Shown piece after piece: positions 1 through 7,523 of a stretch of 64,000 nt of DNA. The translations under genes and the position numbers were made by a program. The DNA is from Deltaproteobacteria bacterium. GTDB taxonomy: Bacteria; Myxococcota_A; UBA9160; UBA4427. Below the pieces are notes generated by a model. It saw nothing but the letters and a program-made list of their open reading frames with translations, was not told the origin of the DNA and ran no database searches. How positions within the stretch are numbered: the first letter of the stretch is position 1; every line of letters begins with the position of its first letter. Location: positions 124,001 to 188,000 of the forward strand of contig JAJDAN010000031.1 of the NCBI GenBank assembly GCA_029261855.1, given 5' to 3'.

Positions 1-191
1 CGAAGATCGACGAGATCCGCTTTACGATCCGCGGAACCGACAACAACTTCATCGACGAGCTGCGCATCGGCGACAGCTACGTCTCGGTCGTCCCCGAGCC
101 AACCACCGCCACGTCTCTCGCTCTCGGGCTCGCGGCGGGCCTGTTCACCTCGCGACGGCGCGTCGATCAGCCGGGAAGCTGCTCTCGCTAG
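1..191 (+). CDS. C-terminal end of a PEP-CTERM sorted secreted protein (partial)
   Basis: Only the last 62 codons are inside the window; the frame begins at base 3 and stops at TAG 189-191. The tail shows VPEP, then a hydrophobic helix (TSLALGLAAGLF) and a TSRRR basic cluster, which is the tripartite PEP-CTERM exosortase sorting signal. About ten residues (VDQPGSCSR) follow the basic cluster, slightly more than usual. Proteins with this tail are exported, cut by an exosortase and placed at the cell surface or in the extracellular matrix. The residues before the tail (RIGDSYVSV) resemble the end of a beta-sandwich domain; the rest of the protein is not visible. A second protein with the same type of tail lies at 10045-10725. 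Confidence 0.75.
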   Translation, partial: KIDEIRFTIRGTDNNFIDELRIGDSYVSVVPEPTTATSLALGLAAGLFTSRRRVDQPGSCSR

Positions 192-197
192 ACAGGC

Positions 198-572
198 TCA
201 ATCGCCCGACCGCAGCCAACGAAGCGCGTCCTCGTAGTCCCGCAGGATGCGCAGCTCGGTCCGTCGTTCCTCCCGGTAGGCCTCGAACATCCGACCCATC
301 CCGAAGTCGACTTCGCGCCCGGTCACGAACGCGACCTTCGCGGGCGGAGGGTCCCGCTGCTCGGCGAGCACGAAACGGGCGATCTCGCTGATGTCCGGGG
401 AGCCGAGTTCGAACTCCGCCGTCCGGAAGTCCCAGACCACCGCGCGTCCCGGCCAGTCGGGATCGGCCCAGAGAGCCTTGACCGCCGCAATGGCGTCGTC
501 GATCCGCAGTTTCCCGGAGCACCTACCGATGGCGATTCCGGTACCCGCCTCGATCTCGATCGAAAAGGACAT
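198..572 (-). CDS. STAS/SpoIIAA-like small cytosolic protein
   Basis: 124 residues starting MSFSIEI. The start at 572 was chosen because the reading frame upstream is proline/glycine-rich and would run into the neighbouring gene. The layout (alternating beta strands and helices, FRTAEFELGSPDISEIARF in the middle, then VAFVTGREVDFGMGRMF) resembles the SpoIIAA-like/STAS-like fold found in many uncharacterised environmental proteins. No catalytic motif is visible and no partner can be named. It is divergent from the kinase-like gene that begins at 602. The function is unknown. Confidence 0.6.
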   Translation of the reverse strand: MSFSIEIEAGTGIAIGRCSGKLRIDDAIAAVKALWADPDWPGRAVVWDFRTAEFELGSPDISEIARFVLAEQRDPPPAKVAFVTGREVDFGMGRMFEAYREERRTELRILRDYEDALRWLRSGD

Positions 573-601
573 GGGCCCCCCCCCGGCGCCGCCGTCAAAG
601 G

Positions 602-1915
602 ATGGACCACCTCGAAGCCACCGCGCCACAGACCATCCGACGAAGGCGAGTGCTTCCGCTGGAAGCACCGGCCTCATGGGGGCTAGGCTCGTGCGGGGAG
701 TCTTCTCCTCGGCATCGCGGGAGCGCCCCCCTGCTCGAGTCCATCCCCACACGTCTCGACGAGCTGACGCCGGACCGACTGACCGCAGCCCTGCGCGAGG
801 CGAGCCTCCTCGGCGGCGGACGGGTACGCGCGATCGATCAGGAGATCCTGGGCGAAGGCGAGGGCTTTCTCGGTGCCATCGCCCGCCTGAGGCTCGACTA
901 CGAAGGCCTCGCCTACGATGCCCCGGGCTCGCTCGTCGCGAAGCTCCCGACCCCCGTGCACGAGAATCGCACCATCGGCGAGATGCTCGGCGCGTACTGG
1001 CGGGAGATCCACTTCTACCGGGAGCTGTCGGCGTCTCTCCCGATCCGGGTTCCCCGCTTCTACTACGGGGCGCTCAGCGACGATCCGATGCGCGAGCGCC
1101 AGGACAAGATCGTCGCCCGGCTCGATCGCCTACCCTCCTGGCTGGTCACGGCGCTGATGTGGGGCGCCGGCTGGCTGGTGAAGCGCAATGACCATCGCTA
1201 TGTGCTCCTGATCGAAGACCTGGCGCCCGCGGCCGTGGGCGACCAGCTGGCGGGCGCCGACCCGTCCGTGTGCGCTCGGGTCCTCGAGCTGGCGGCGAAG
1301 CTGCACGGGCGCTTCTGGCAGGACCCGGGCCTCGAACACACGTTCTGGCTCGCGAAGCAGAATGTCGGCCTCCGCATCCGCACCGGCATGTATCGCCACG
1401 CGCGAAAGGACTTCCGGAGGCGATGCCGCGAGCTGCCCGAATCGGATTGGCAGCCGATCATCGACTGGCTCGACGCGAACTGCGGGGCGCTGAACGCCGT
1501 GGTCCACGGCGAGGCGCCCCAGACCCTGATCCACTGCGACCTGCGGCTCGACAACGTCTTCTTCCATCCCGAAGGTGACATCGTGCTCGCGGACTGGCAG
1601 CTCGTCGGCGTGGGCGCCGCCGCCTACGACGTCGCCTACCTCGTGAGCGGTGCCCTGCGAACGGACGAAGCGCCAGAAGTCGAGCACGAGCTGCTGCGCG
1701 GCTATCACGCAGCACTCGAAAGCAACGGGGTCGAGGGCTACCCGTTCGAGCGCTTCCAGCGGGACTACTGGCGCGGCCTGTTCGCCGTGCTCCAGATTCT
1801 CGCGACGACCAACTCCGTCGATCTCGGCGAAGGCCGAGGCACGGACCTCATCCGTTGCTGGCTCGACCGCACCCTCACCCTGCTTCGGCGCGCGCCGCTG
1901 GACGAGGTTCTCTGA
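602..1915 (+). CDS. Phosphotransferase family protein (APH/ecdysteroid-kinase-like fold)
   Basis: 437 residues. The protein has the aminoglycoside-phosphotransferase/choline-kinase fold: SLVAKLP gives the ATP-binding lysine, LIHCDLRLDNVFF is the catalytic HxDxxxxN loop and VLADWQ is the DFG-equivalent metal-binding loop. The size and the conserved N-terminal phrase IPTRLDELTPDRLTAAL match the DUF1679/EcKL-like branch common in environmental bacteria, whose substrates are mostly unknown small hydroxylated molecules. The first ~45 residues before that phrase look untypical, so translation may start downstream at a non-ATG codon near base 735. The gene ends four bases before the convergent stop of the next gene. 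Confidence 0.8.
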   Translation: MDHLEATAPQTIRRRRVLPLEAPASWGLGSCGESSPRHRGSAPLLESIPTRLDELTPDRLTAALREASLLGGGRVRAIDQEILGEGEGFLGAIARLRLDYEGLAYDAPGSLVAKLPTPVHENRTIGEMLGAYWREIHFYRELSASLPIRVPRFYYGALSDDPMRERQDKIVARLDRLPSWLVTALMWGAGWLVKRNDHRYVLLIEDLAPAAVGDQLAGADPSVCARVLELAAKLHGRFWQDPGLEHTFWLAKQNVGLRIRTGMYRHARKDFRRRCRELPESDWQPIIDWLDANCGALNAVVHGEAPQTLIHCDLRLDNVFFHPEGDIVLADWQLVGVGAAAYDVAYLVSGALRTDEAPEVEHELLRGYHAALESNGVEGYPFERFQRDYWRGLFAVLQILATTNSVDLGEGRGTDLIRCWLDRTLTLLRRAPLDEVL

Positions 1916-1919
1916 CGCG

Positions 1920-2396
1920 TCAGGGAAGCGGGAGGCCGATCTCCAGCACCGGGGGATCGCACGAGAAGGATCGGCGGGAGCCCACGTCGATGTAGAGATT
2001 CCGGATCTCGACGCCGGGGGTCAGCTCGAAGCGGTGCGCATTCGGGTCGGAGGAGCGTGTTCGTTCCTTCTTCGAGCAAAGGGCGACCGGCTGGACTCGA
2101 CCGAGCAGGCTACCGGCGAGTTCTTCGATCTCGCTCTCGATGACCTCGATCGAGTAGAAGCCGTTGCCGTCCGTGATGGAATCCTTGCCAACCTGGCGCG
2201 GTCTCGGCTGCGAGCAGGGCGTGCCGATCCCCTGGCAGATCACGACATCCAGCGCGTAGAGCGCCACGACGGCGTTTTCGAGGGGCACGCCGGTCTTCTT
2301 GCTGAACACGCTCCCTTCGACGAAGGCATTTTCAGCGAGCGAAACGCCCGGCACGGCCACCAATAGCAAGACCGCGGCAACGGCTGCACGTATCAT
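1920..2396 (-). CDS. Secreted protein with a carboxypeptidase-regulatory-like domain
   Basis: 158 residues. The start at 2396 gives a classical signal peptide (MIRAAVAAVLLLVAVPGVSLA, cleavage near residue 21). The mature part opens with FVEGSVFSKKTGVPLENAVVALY, a typical start of a carboxypeptidase-regulatory/SdrD-B-like beta-sandwich, followed by TDGNGFYSIEV, the conserved GxY turn of that fold. Four cysteines (CQGIGTPC, ALC, FSC) are compatible with disulphides in the periplasm or outside the cell. There is no enzymatic domain; a structural or binding role is inferred. Confidence 0.65.
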   Translation of the reverse strand: MIRAAVAAVLLLVAVPGVSLAENAFVEGSVFSKKTGVPLENAVVALYALDVVICQGIGTPCSQPRPRQVGKDSITDGNGFYSIEVIESEIEELAGSLLGRVQPVALCSKKERTRSSDPNAHRFELTPGVEIRNLYIDVGSRRSFSCDPPVLEIGLPLP

Positions 2397-2533
2397 GATG
2401 TCGGTTCTCCACTTCAGAAATAGCGAGGGCGTGGCGAGGGCGGCAGTATGCGCGCGCGTCTCGTCGCAAGTCAAGCAACTCGATTGCGTGTCGCTCGAAC
2501 TTCACGAGCGTGCATCCCGGTCCACCGACGTCG

Positions 2534-3475
2534 TCAGGAAGCTGCCAAGAACTCGCGGATCTCGCGGACGAGTGTCAGCGGCGCGTCTCCCTGGATCGTG
2601 TGCCCTGCCCCTTCGACCCGGGTCCAACGTCCGTCGGGAAGCGCTGCCGCGAAGCGCTCGGCGTGCTCGTCCAGGAACACCTCGCTCTCAGCGCCGCGCA
2701 GGACGAGAGTCGGGCAGCGGACGTCGGCCACCTGCTGCTGCAGGTGCTCGAGCCGCGCGCGCATGGCGGCGAGGTCCAGCGGGAGCCGGCGATCGGTCTT
2801 CCAGGTGAGCCGGCCGTCGGGTAGCGCACGCAGGTTGTGGCGCAGGCTCACCGCCAACAGGCGCGGGTCGCGGCGCGGGTTGAAGCGCAGCGCCTTCTCG
2901 ATGTAGGCGTCCAGGCTGTCGCCACCGTCGGCTTCCCGGACGAAGTCGATGATGGCGTGACTGCCCTCGATGCGAACCCACGGGCCCGCATCGACTGCGA
3001 CGAAGGCCGAGACGCGATCGGGATGGGCGGCGGCGAAGTGCAGGCCGTTCAGACATCCCATCGACATGCCGACGACGACGGCGCGCTCGATGCCCTGGGC
3101 ATCGAGGAAGCCGAGGAAGTCCCGGGCGTGACTCTCGGGCGCGTAGTCGAAGCCGTAGGACCACTCGGAATCGCCGTGACCGCGCTGGTCGAGGGCCAGG
3201 CAGTGGAAGTCGTCGCGCAGCGCCAGGCACGCGAGGTCCCAGGTGCGCGCGGTCTGGCCGCCGCCGTGCAGGAACAGGATCGGGGGCCGGCCCGGGGTTC
3301 CCCAGTCGAGCCCGTGCAGGCGCAGCCCGTCCACCACGCACTGCACGTGGTGGGGTGCCACGAAATCGGCGATCTCGAGCCCGGCCCGCTCGGCGGCCAG
3401 AAGGTGGTGATCCCGCTCTTCTTGACGGGATACGGGCGAGAGGGGCGAAACGCGCGCAGTCGAGGCGATGCTCAT
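2534..3475 (-). CDS. Alpha/beta-fold hydrolase
   Basis: 313 residues with the alpha/beta-hydrolase layout: the oxyanion strand FLHGGGQTARTWD near residue 70, the nucleophile elbow GMSMG near 135, an acid in the strand PTLVLRGAESE, and the catalytic histidine in GAGHTIQGD near residue 290. It is of the epoxide-hydrolase/esterase-like type and the substrate cannot be told from sequence. The start codon (ATG at 3475) lies 93 bp from the divergent TetR gene. A perfect palindrome in that gap suggests the TetR protein represses this gene. Confidence 0.85.
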   Translation of the reverse strand: MSIASTARVSPLSPVSRQEERDHHLLAAERAGLEIADFVAPHHVQCVVDGLRLHGLDWGTPGRPPILFLHGGGQTARTWDLACLALRDDFHCLALDQRGHGDSEWSYGFDYAPESHARDFLGFLDAQGIERAVVVGMSMGCLNGLHFAAAHPDRVSAFVAVDAGPWVRIEGSHAIIDFVREADGGDSLDAYIEKALRFNPRRDPRLLAVSLRHNLRALPDGRLTWKTDRRLPLDLAAMRARLEHLQQQVADVRCPTLVLRGAESEVFLDEHAERFAAALPDGRWTRVEGAGHTIQGDAPLTLVREIREFLAAS

Positions 3476-3525
3476 CTGTGACTCTCCGATGGCTGGGGGG
3501 TTGGGCTCGGTAGAGCTCCAACTCG

Positions 3526-3547
3526 TTACCTTGGTTGCTCAAGGTAA
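3526..3547. promoter_or_regulatory. Palindromic operator between hydrolase and TetR genes
   Basis: A perfect inverted repeat with arms TTACCTTG and CAAGGTAA and a 6-nt spacer sits midway between the divergent hydrolase (start 3475) and TetR regulator (start 3569). The last arm overlaps a second small palindrome, AGGTA-A-TACCT, at 3542-3552. Size, symmetry and position fit a TetR-family dimer site controlling both directions. The binding assignment is inferred from position. Confidence 0.65.
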
Positions 3548-3568
3548 TACCTAGGCTACCCTAAGTAG

Positions 3569-4189
3569 ATGCCGAGACGCAAGCCGCGAGTTCGCCTGGG
3601 AAGAGACGAAGCACGACGCGCCATTCTCGAGGCTGCCGAGAAGCGACTCCGCGAGGGCGGGCCCGAGGCCGTGCGCGTCCAACATGTCGCCGCCGACCTC
3701 GGCATCACCGACGCCGCCATCCACCACCACTTCGGCAGTCGCCAGGGTCTGCTCGAAGCCCTGTTGCGCTTCGGCGGACGACGCATCCGCGACGAGTTGG
3801 ACGCCATCCTGCAGGCCTGGGACGGCGAGCCCGCGGGTCTCGAACGCGTCGCCGAGCGCATCGCGGACGCCTACTCGGTGCAGGGTCATGCCCGGCTCGC
3901 CCTGTGGCTTTCGCTTTCGGGCTGGCAGCCCACGAGCGGCGGCCTCTTCGAACCGCTCGTCGACGCGGTCCATCGCGCGCGTCTGCAGGCCGCTCGAGGC
4001 AACGGCTCGCCCCGCCCCCGCCGGCAAGACACGCAGTACGAGGTCGCGCTGTTGAACGTCGCCCTCGCCGCCGAGCCCCTCTTCGGGCCGGGCTTCCTGC
4101 GAAGCGTCGGTCTCGACGGAGAACCTTCCACCCAGGAGGGCTTCCGGCGTTGGCTGGTGCGGCGACTCGCGGGGCTCTTGACCCCGTAG
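3569..4189 (+). CDS. TetR-family transcriptional regulator
   Basis: 206 residues. The N-terminal helix-turn-helix is clear: ILEAAEKRLREGGPEAV, then VQHVAADLGITDAAIHHHFG, then SRQGLLEALL (residues ~14-65), the standard TetR DNA-binding domain. The remaining ~140 residues form the variable helical ligand-binding domain. The gene is divergent from the alpha/beta hydrolase, with a palindromic operator at 3526-3547. Autoregulation and control of the hydrolase are the simplest reading; the ligand is unknown. Confidence 0.88.
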   Translation: MPRRKPRVRLGRDEARRAILEAAEKRLREGGPEAVRVQHVAADLGITDAAIHHHFGSRQGLLEALLRFGGRRIRDELDAILQAWDGEPAGLERVAERIADAYSVQGHARLALWLSLSGWQPTSGGLFEPLVDAVHRARLQAARGNGSPRPRRQDTQYEVALLNVALAAEPLFGPGFLRSVGLDGEPSTQEGFRRWLVRRLAGLLTP

Positions 4190-4224
4190 TCGACGCGCGC
4201 GCCCCGGGTCCTAGCGAGCCTCGA

Positions 4225-4527
4225 TCACAGGAGCTTGCGGAAGAGCAGCTCGACGAAGTTGCCGGCGGCGACCCCGACGATCGACCAGACACTCACGAGA
4301 TACAGGCCGCCGCTGGGCTCCCAGGGCCACCCCAGCAGGTCGAGCAAGAGGGGCAGCACGCCGAGGAAGACCGGGGCGATGCTGCAGATGACGATCAGCC
4401 GGATCTGGAACGACTCAGCCGGGGGGAAGCGGCCGTCCCGTGCGGCCAGTGCCAGGAAGATCCCGATGAAGCCCGCGAAGGCGACGGAGATCTCTGCAGT
4501 CGTCTCGAGCAGGGAAGACTCGTCCAC
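4225..4527 (-). CDS. Small integral membrane protein
   Basis: 100 residues with three hydrophobic segments: ISVAFAGFIGIFLAL (~12-27), LIVICSIAPVFLGVLPLLLDLLGW (~44-67) and LYLVSVWSIVGVAAGNFVELLF (~74-96). No family is recognised. It lies just downstream of the DUF998 gene on the same strand with a 33-bp gap, so the two may be co-transcribed. Function unknown. Confidence 0.6.
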   Translation of the reverse strand: MDESSLLETTAEISVAFAGFIGIFLALAARDGRFPPAESFQIRLIVICSIAPVFLGVLPLLLDLLGWPWEPSGGLYLVSVWSIVGVAAGNFVELLFRKLL

Positions 4528-4560
4528 CTCGCAAGTATGCCGCTGGAGAGCGTCCGCCCG

Positions 4561-5169
4561 CTACGTCTGTCGAAGCGCCTTCGACCCCACGACTGCGCAC
4601 CAGAGGAATAGCGTCAGCAGGAGCAGGCGTTGCCACAGCCCGGTCAGCTCTCGCGTTTCGAGGGACGTGGCGAGGGCGATCAGGAAGCCGAGGGCGATCG
4701 CGCCGGTTGCGAGGGAGTAGACGGCAAGCGGACGCCAGCGCGGAAGTCGCCGGAACTGGAAGCCAAGAATGCCCGTCGCGACGATGAGGCAGAGAAAGGC
4801 GATGGGGGCGATCCGGTCGTGGATCGTGTTCTCGAGCGAGCCCCCCGTCTGCGGGCAGCCCGGGTCGCAGGAGACGACGCCGGAAGCAGTCACCCCCAGA
4901 CCAAAGGCCGTGACCAGGACTGCCGCCACGATCGCCAAACGCTGCCGGGGCAATACGACTCCGAGCGCGACGCCAAAGGCAGCGAGCAGCAAGCCAGTTG
5001 GAACGAATCCGGCGTAGTTCATCAGCGCGGCGTCCGCGGTACCCGTCGCACCCAACTCGCTGATGAAGTTGGCGGTGTGGCTGTAGTCCGGCCGAAGCGA
5101 CGCTGCGATGAGCACGACGACCGTGAACAGGACCGGGCCCGCAACACCGCCCCAGACGAAAAGTCGCAT
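4561..5169 (-). CDS. DUF998-family membrane protein
   Basis: 202 residues with about six transmembrane helices. The opening (GGVAGPVLFTVVVLIAASLRPDYSH followed by ISELGA) is the hallmark of the DUF998 family, as is SCDPGCP in the loop after helix 3. The role of this family is not established. The start is ATG at 5169, and the gene follows the YCII-domain gene by 16 bp on the same strand, suggesting an operon of YCII protein, DUF998 protein and a small membrane protein. Confidence 0.82.
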   Translation of the reverse strand: MRLFVWGGVAGPVLFTVVVLIAASLRPDYSHTANFISELGATGTADAALMNYAGFVPTGLLLAAFGVALGVVLPRQRLAIVAAVLVTAFGLGVTASGVVSCDPGCPQTGGSLENTIHDRIAPIAFLCLIVATGILGFQFRRLPRWRPLAVYSLATGAIALGFLIALATSLETRELTGLWQRLLLLTLFLWCAVVGSKALRQT

Positions 5170-5185
5170 TCGGATCCTCCTGGAC

Positions 5186-5500
5186 CTACGGGTCGAAGGT
5201 CTCTGCCAGTTCTACGGAGCCGCCGCTCGACAGGATCGGACAGCCCCTGGCCTTGGCGATCGCGTCGTCGAGGTCTTTCGCCTCGACCACGCTGTAGCCG
5301 GTGGCCGGGTTGGCACCGCCGTCGCTCGCCACGCTTCCGTCGGACCCCACGGTCGTGGACTGGCCCACGGGGTTGCCTCCGTCGACGACGTCGGCACCCA
5401 TGGAACCGAACCACTTCCCCCACGCTTCCATGGCCTGCTTGCCCGCCTCCTCGGATTCGGGCGGGCTGCCACCGTGATACACGAACAAGTACTTCGACAT
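5186..5500 (-). CDS. YCII-domain (DGPF-type) protein
   Basis: 104 residues opening MSKYLFVYHGG, the usual first strand of YCII-related proteins, and ending with YSVVEAKDLDDAIAKARGCP, the second conserved strand-helix. The fold is a dimeric ferredoxin-like barrel. Members have no agreed biochemical role, though many are encoded next to ECF42 sigma factors. It is one of three intact YCII genes in the window (also 10856-11191 and 34162-34515). Probably the first gene of the operon running down to 4225. Confidence 0.8.
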   Translation of the reverse strand: MSKYLFVYHGGSPPESEEAGKQAMEAWGKWFGSMGADVVDGGNPVGQSTTVGSDGSVASDGGANPATGYSVVEAKDLDDAIAKARGCPILSSGGSVELAETFDP

Positions 5501-5595
5501 GGCTTGTCACCTCCGGATTCGAAGCTCGGTCAGACTCGGACGAACCCGGAGATTCTAACCCCGCCGCAACGATGACGATCAGATAGAATCCGCAA

Positions 5596-6348
5596 ATGCC
5601 TCCCTCGTCTCCTTCTCGGCCCGGCTCGGGCGAGGAGGTCCGCCGCTGGTACGGCGAGCACTTCGCCGAGGGGGCAACCCCCAGCTATCGAGCCGCGTAC
5701 CCCTGCGGCCGTGACGGGGCGCTCGGCCTCGACTACGCAGCCGCGGCGGTGGACGCTGCGCCCGCCCAGCAGGTCCAGGCCTTCTGCGGTGTGGGAAATC
5801 CCCTCGCGCTCGGGGACGTCCTGCCGGGCACGCAGGTCCTCGACGTCGGTTGCGGGGCAGGCTTCGACTGCTTCGTCGCGAGCCGACTCGTCGGGCCCAC
5901 GGGCCGCGTCGAAGGCATCGACACGACACCCGAGATGGTCGGGCGGGCGCTCCACCACTTCCAGGAAGCGGGCCTGTCCCAGGCGAAGGCACGCGAGGCA
6001 TCCGCCGAGAAGCTCCCCTTCCCGGATGCGTCTTTCGACCTCGCCGTTTCCAACGGCGCCATCAATCTGATGCCCGACAAGCTGCGGGCCTTTCGCGAGA
6101 TCCACCGCGTGCTGCGGCCGGGCGGACGCCTGCACTTCGCCGACGTCGTGCGGACGGGCGAGCCATCGAAGGAACAAGGCGACCCCGACGCCTGGAGCCG
6201 CTGAATCGCCGGCGCGGTCCCGGTCCGGGACCTCCTGGCCATGCTCGCGAAGGCGGGTTTCGAGGCCGCCGAGCACGTCGCCTTCACCGGCTACGACACG
6301 TCCGACGAGACTCGAGGCGCCAGCTTCCGCGCCCGGCGCCCCGGGTAG
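5596..6348 (+). CDS. ArsM-like SAM methyltransferase, probable selenoprotein (UGA = Sec203)
   Basis: Read through the in-frame TGA at 6202-6204, the protein has 250 residues. It carries the class I methyltransferase motif VLDVGCGAGFD (81-91), preceded by FCGVGNPLAL (63-72) and followed by SNGAINLMPDK and RVLRPGGRL. This order is that of arsenite methyltransferases (ArsM/AS3MT-like). After the TGA the same frame continues for 47 residues (IAGAVPVRDLLAMLAKAGFE...) to TAG at 6346-6348. That is the conserved ArsM C-terminal segment, in which the residue before IAGA is normally the catalytic Cys of the CIAGA/CIGGA motif. UGA replacing that Cys, with a hairpin at 6216-6232, points to selenocysteine. 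Other cysteines are at 37, 64, 86 and 92. The alternative is a nonsense mutation giving a 202-residue product without the last cysteine. Confidence 0.8.
6216..6232 (+). promoter_or_regulatory. Putative bacterial SECIS hairpin
   Basis: Just after the in-frame TGA (6202-6204) the sequence GGTCCCG-GTC-CGGGACC forms a perfect 7-bp stem with a 3-nt loop. If the terminal C-G pair opens, the loop shows GGUC, like the loop of the E. coli fdhF SECIS. The loop GG is 18-19 nt after the UGA, against 19-20 in fdhF. Position inside the coding region right after the UGA is as expected for SelB recruitment in bacteria. Not experimentally shown. Confidence 0.65.
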
Positions 6349-6366
6349 AGCCATTCGCCTGCGCGG

Positions 6367-6963
6367 TCAGCGAAGCGGCTCGACGTCGCGATACCAGAAG
6401 AGCTGGACCTCATCGGGCAGGTCCGGGTACGCGTAGCGGTGGAACGCGCCGAGGGTGCAGCCCAGCTTTTCGTAGAAGCGGCACGCCGGGACGTTGACGT
6501 TCTGGGTTTCGATCTTCAGTTGGGAACAGCCGCGGGTGGCGGCCCAGGCGCGGGCCGCTTCGAACAGCGCGGCGCCCACACCCGACTGGCGAGCGGGCGG
6601 AGCGACCCGCAGATCCCAGAGAACGGCGAGGTCGTCGCGCCCCTCGAGGAGATCGACACCGCGAGACCCGAACGCGACGGTCGCCCCGCCCGCGAGCGCA
6701 CCCTCGCGATGGGCCGTCAGTACGGCCCAGTCCGTCAGGTCGAAGCGGCTGGCCCACGCCGTGGGCCCGTTCCCGGGGATCGCGTCGTAGTCCTTGACGT
6801 AGGGTCGTGGCAGCTTTTCCTCGACGAGGTCGACACCGCCGAGTCCGCGCTCGCGCAACACCAGCCGCAAGACGCGCTCGACCTCGAACGAGATCGGGAT
6901 CGTCGCGTACTCGGCTAGAAAGCTCAGCGGCTGCTCGCGAATCTCCACGGATGCTTTCGTCAT
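6367..6963 (-). CDS. GNAT-family N-acetyltransferase
   Basis: 198 residues beginning MTKASVEIREQPLSFL. The GNAT core is clear: DLRVAPPARQSGVGAALFEAARAWA (residues ~117-142) is motif A with the acetyl-CoA pyrophosphate loop R/Q-x-x-G-x-G/A. It is followed by CSQLKIETQNVNVPACRFYEKLGC, where NVPACRFYEKLGC is the usual motif B end. The substrate is unknown; the N-terminal 60 residues resemble streptothricin-acetyltransferase-like members. The ATG overlaps the stop of the upstream membrane hydrolase-like gene by 4 nt (ATGA), so the two are translationally coupled. Confidence 0.8.
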   Translation of the reverse strand: MTKASVEIREQPLSFLAEYATIPISFEVERVLRLVLRERGLGGVDLVEEKLPRPYVKDYDAIPGNGPTAWASRFDLTDWAVLTAHREGALAGGATVAFGSRGVDLLEGRDDLAVLWDLRVAPPARQSGVGAALFEAARAWAATRGCSQLKIETQNVNVPACRFYEKLGCTLGAFHRYAYPDLPDEVQLFWYRDVEPLR

Positions 6964-7508
6964 GAAGCCCCTTCGCGGCGCAAAAGAGCGCGGCGGACGC
7001 CCAGCCCCGCCAGCGCGACGGTCGCCGCGAGCGGCCCGACCCAGACCAGCTCGTTGCCCAGGATCGCGAAACCCCGAAGGGAGAAGAACGCACCCACCGA
7101 TAGAGGCGAAGTCAGGAGCGGTCGAAACGGGGCGAAGTAGCGGGTGTCGTCGATGGGGATGAGGAGCCCCACCCCCAGGCCGGCATCCGTGAGGGTGTCG
7201 AGCAGGCCGTGGGAGACGACGGCGAGGAAGGTGAGCGCGGCCGCGAGACCGGCTCGTTCGACCCGAGCCAGTCGCCAGAGCGGCAGCGAAGCCAGGCCGA
7301 CGCAGAGCGCGAAAACGACGGAATGCGTCAGACCGCGATGGCCCAGGGGATGGGCGTACGGGATCCCCAGTCGGAACGCGATGACGTCGAGATCGGGGGC
7401 CGCGGCAAGTGCCGCCAACACGACGGGCGCCCCCAGCGGACGCGAGCCGGCCGGGAGCGCGAAAGCGAGTGACGCGCCAACCGCGGCATGGGCGAACGCA
7501 CTGGGCAC
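6960..7508 (-). CDS. YdjM/DUF457-type membrane-bound putative metal-dependent hydrolase
   Basis: 182 residues, GTG start at 7508. It begins MPSAFAHAAVGA and carries APDLDVI and HRGLTHS at the usual places of the YdjM (LexA-regulated, DUF457) family: the first H, the D in PDLD and the H's in HRGLTHS are the conserved metal-ligand candidates. VSHGLLDTLTDAG follows with the last conserved H/D pair. Four to five hydrophobic helices place it in the inner membrane. Coupled by ATGA overlap to the acetyltransferase downstream. Confidence 0.83.
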   Translation of the reverse strand: MPSAFAHAAVGASLAFALPAGSRPLGAPVVLAALAAAPDLDVIAFRLGIPYAHPLGHRGLTHSVVFALCVGLASLPLWRLARVERAGLAAALTFLAVVSHGLLDTLTDAGLGVGLLIPIDDTRYFAPFRPLLTSPLSVGAFFSLRGFAILGNELVWVGPLAATVALAGLGVRRALLRREGAS

Positions 7509-7523
7509 TAGTCCGACACGGCC

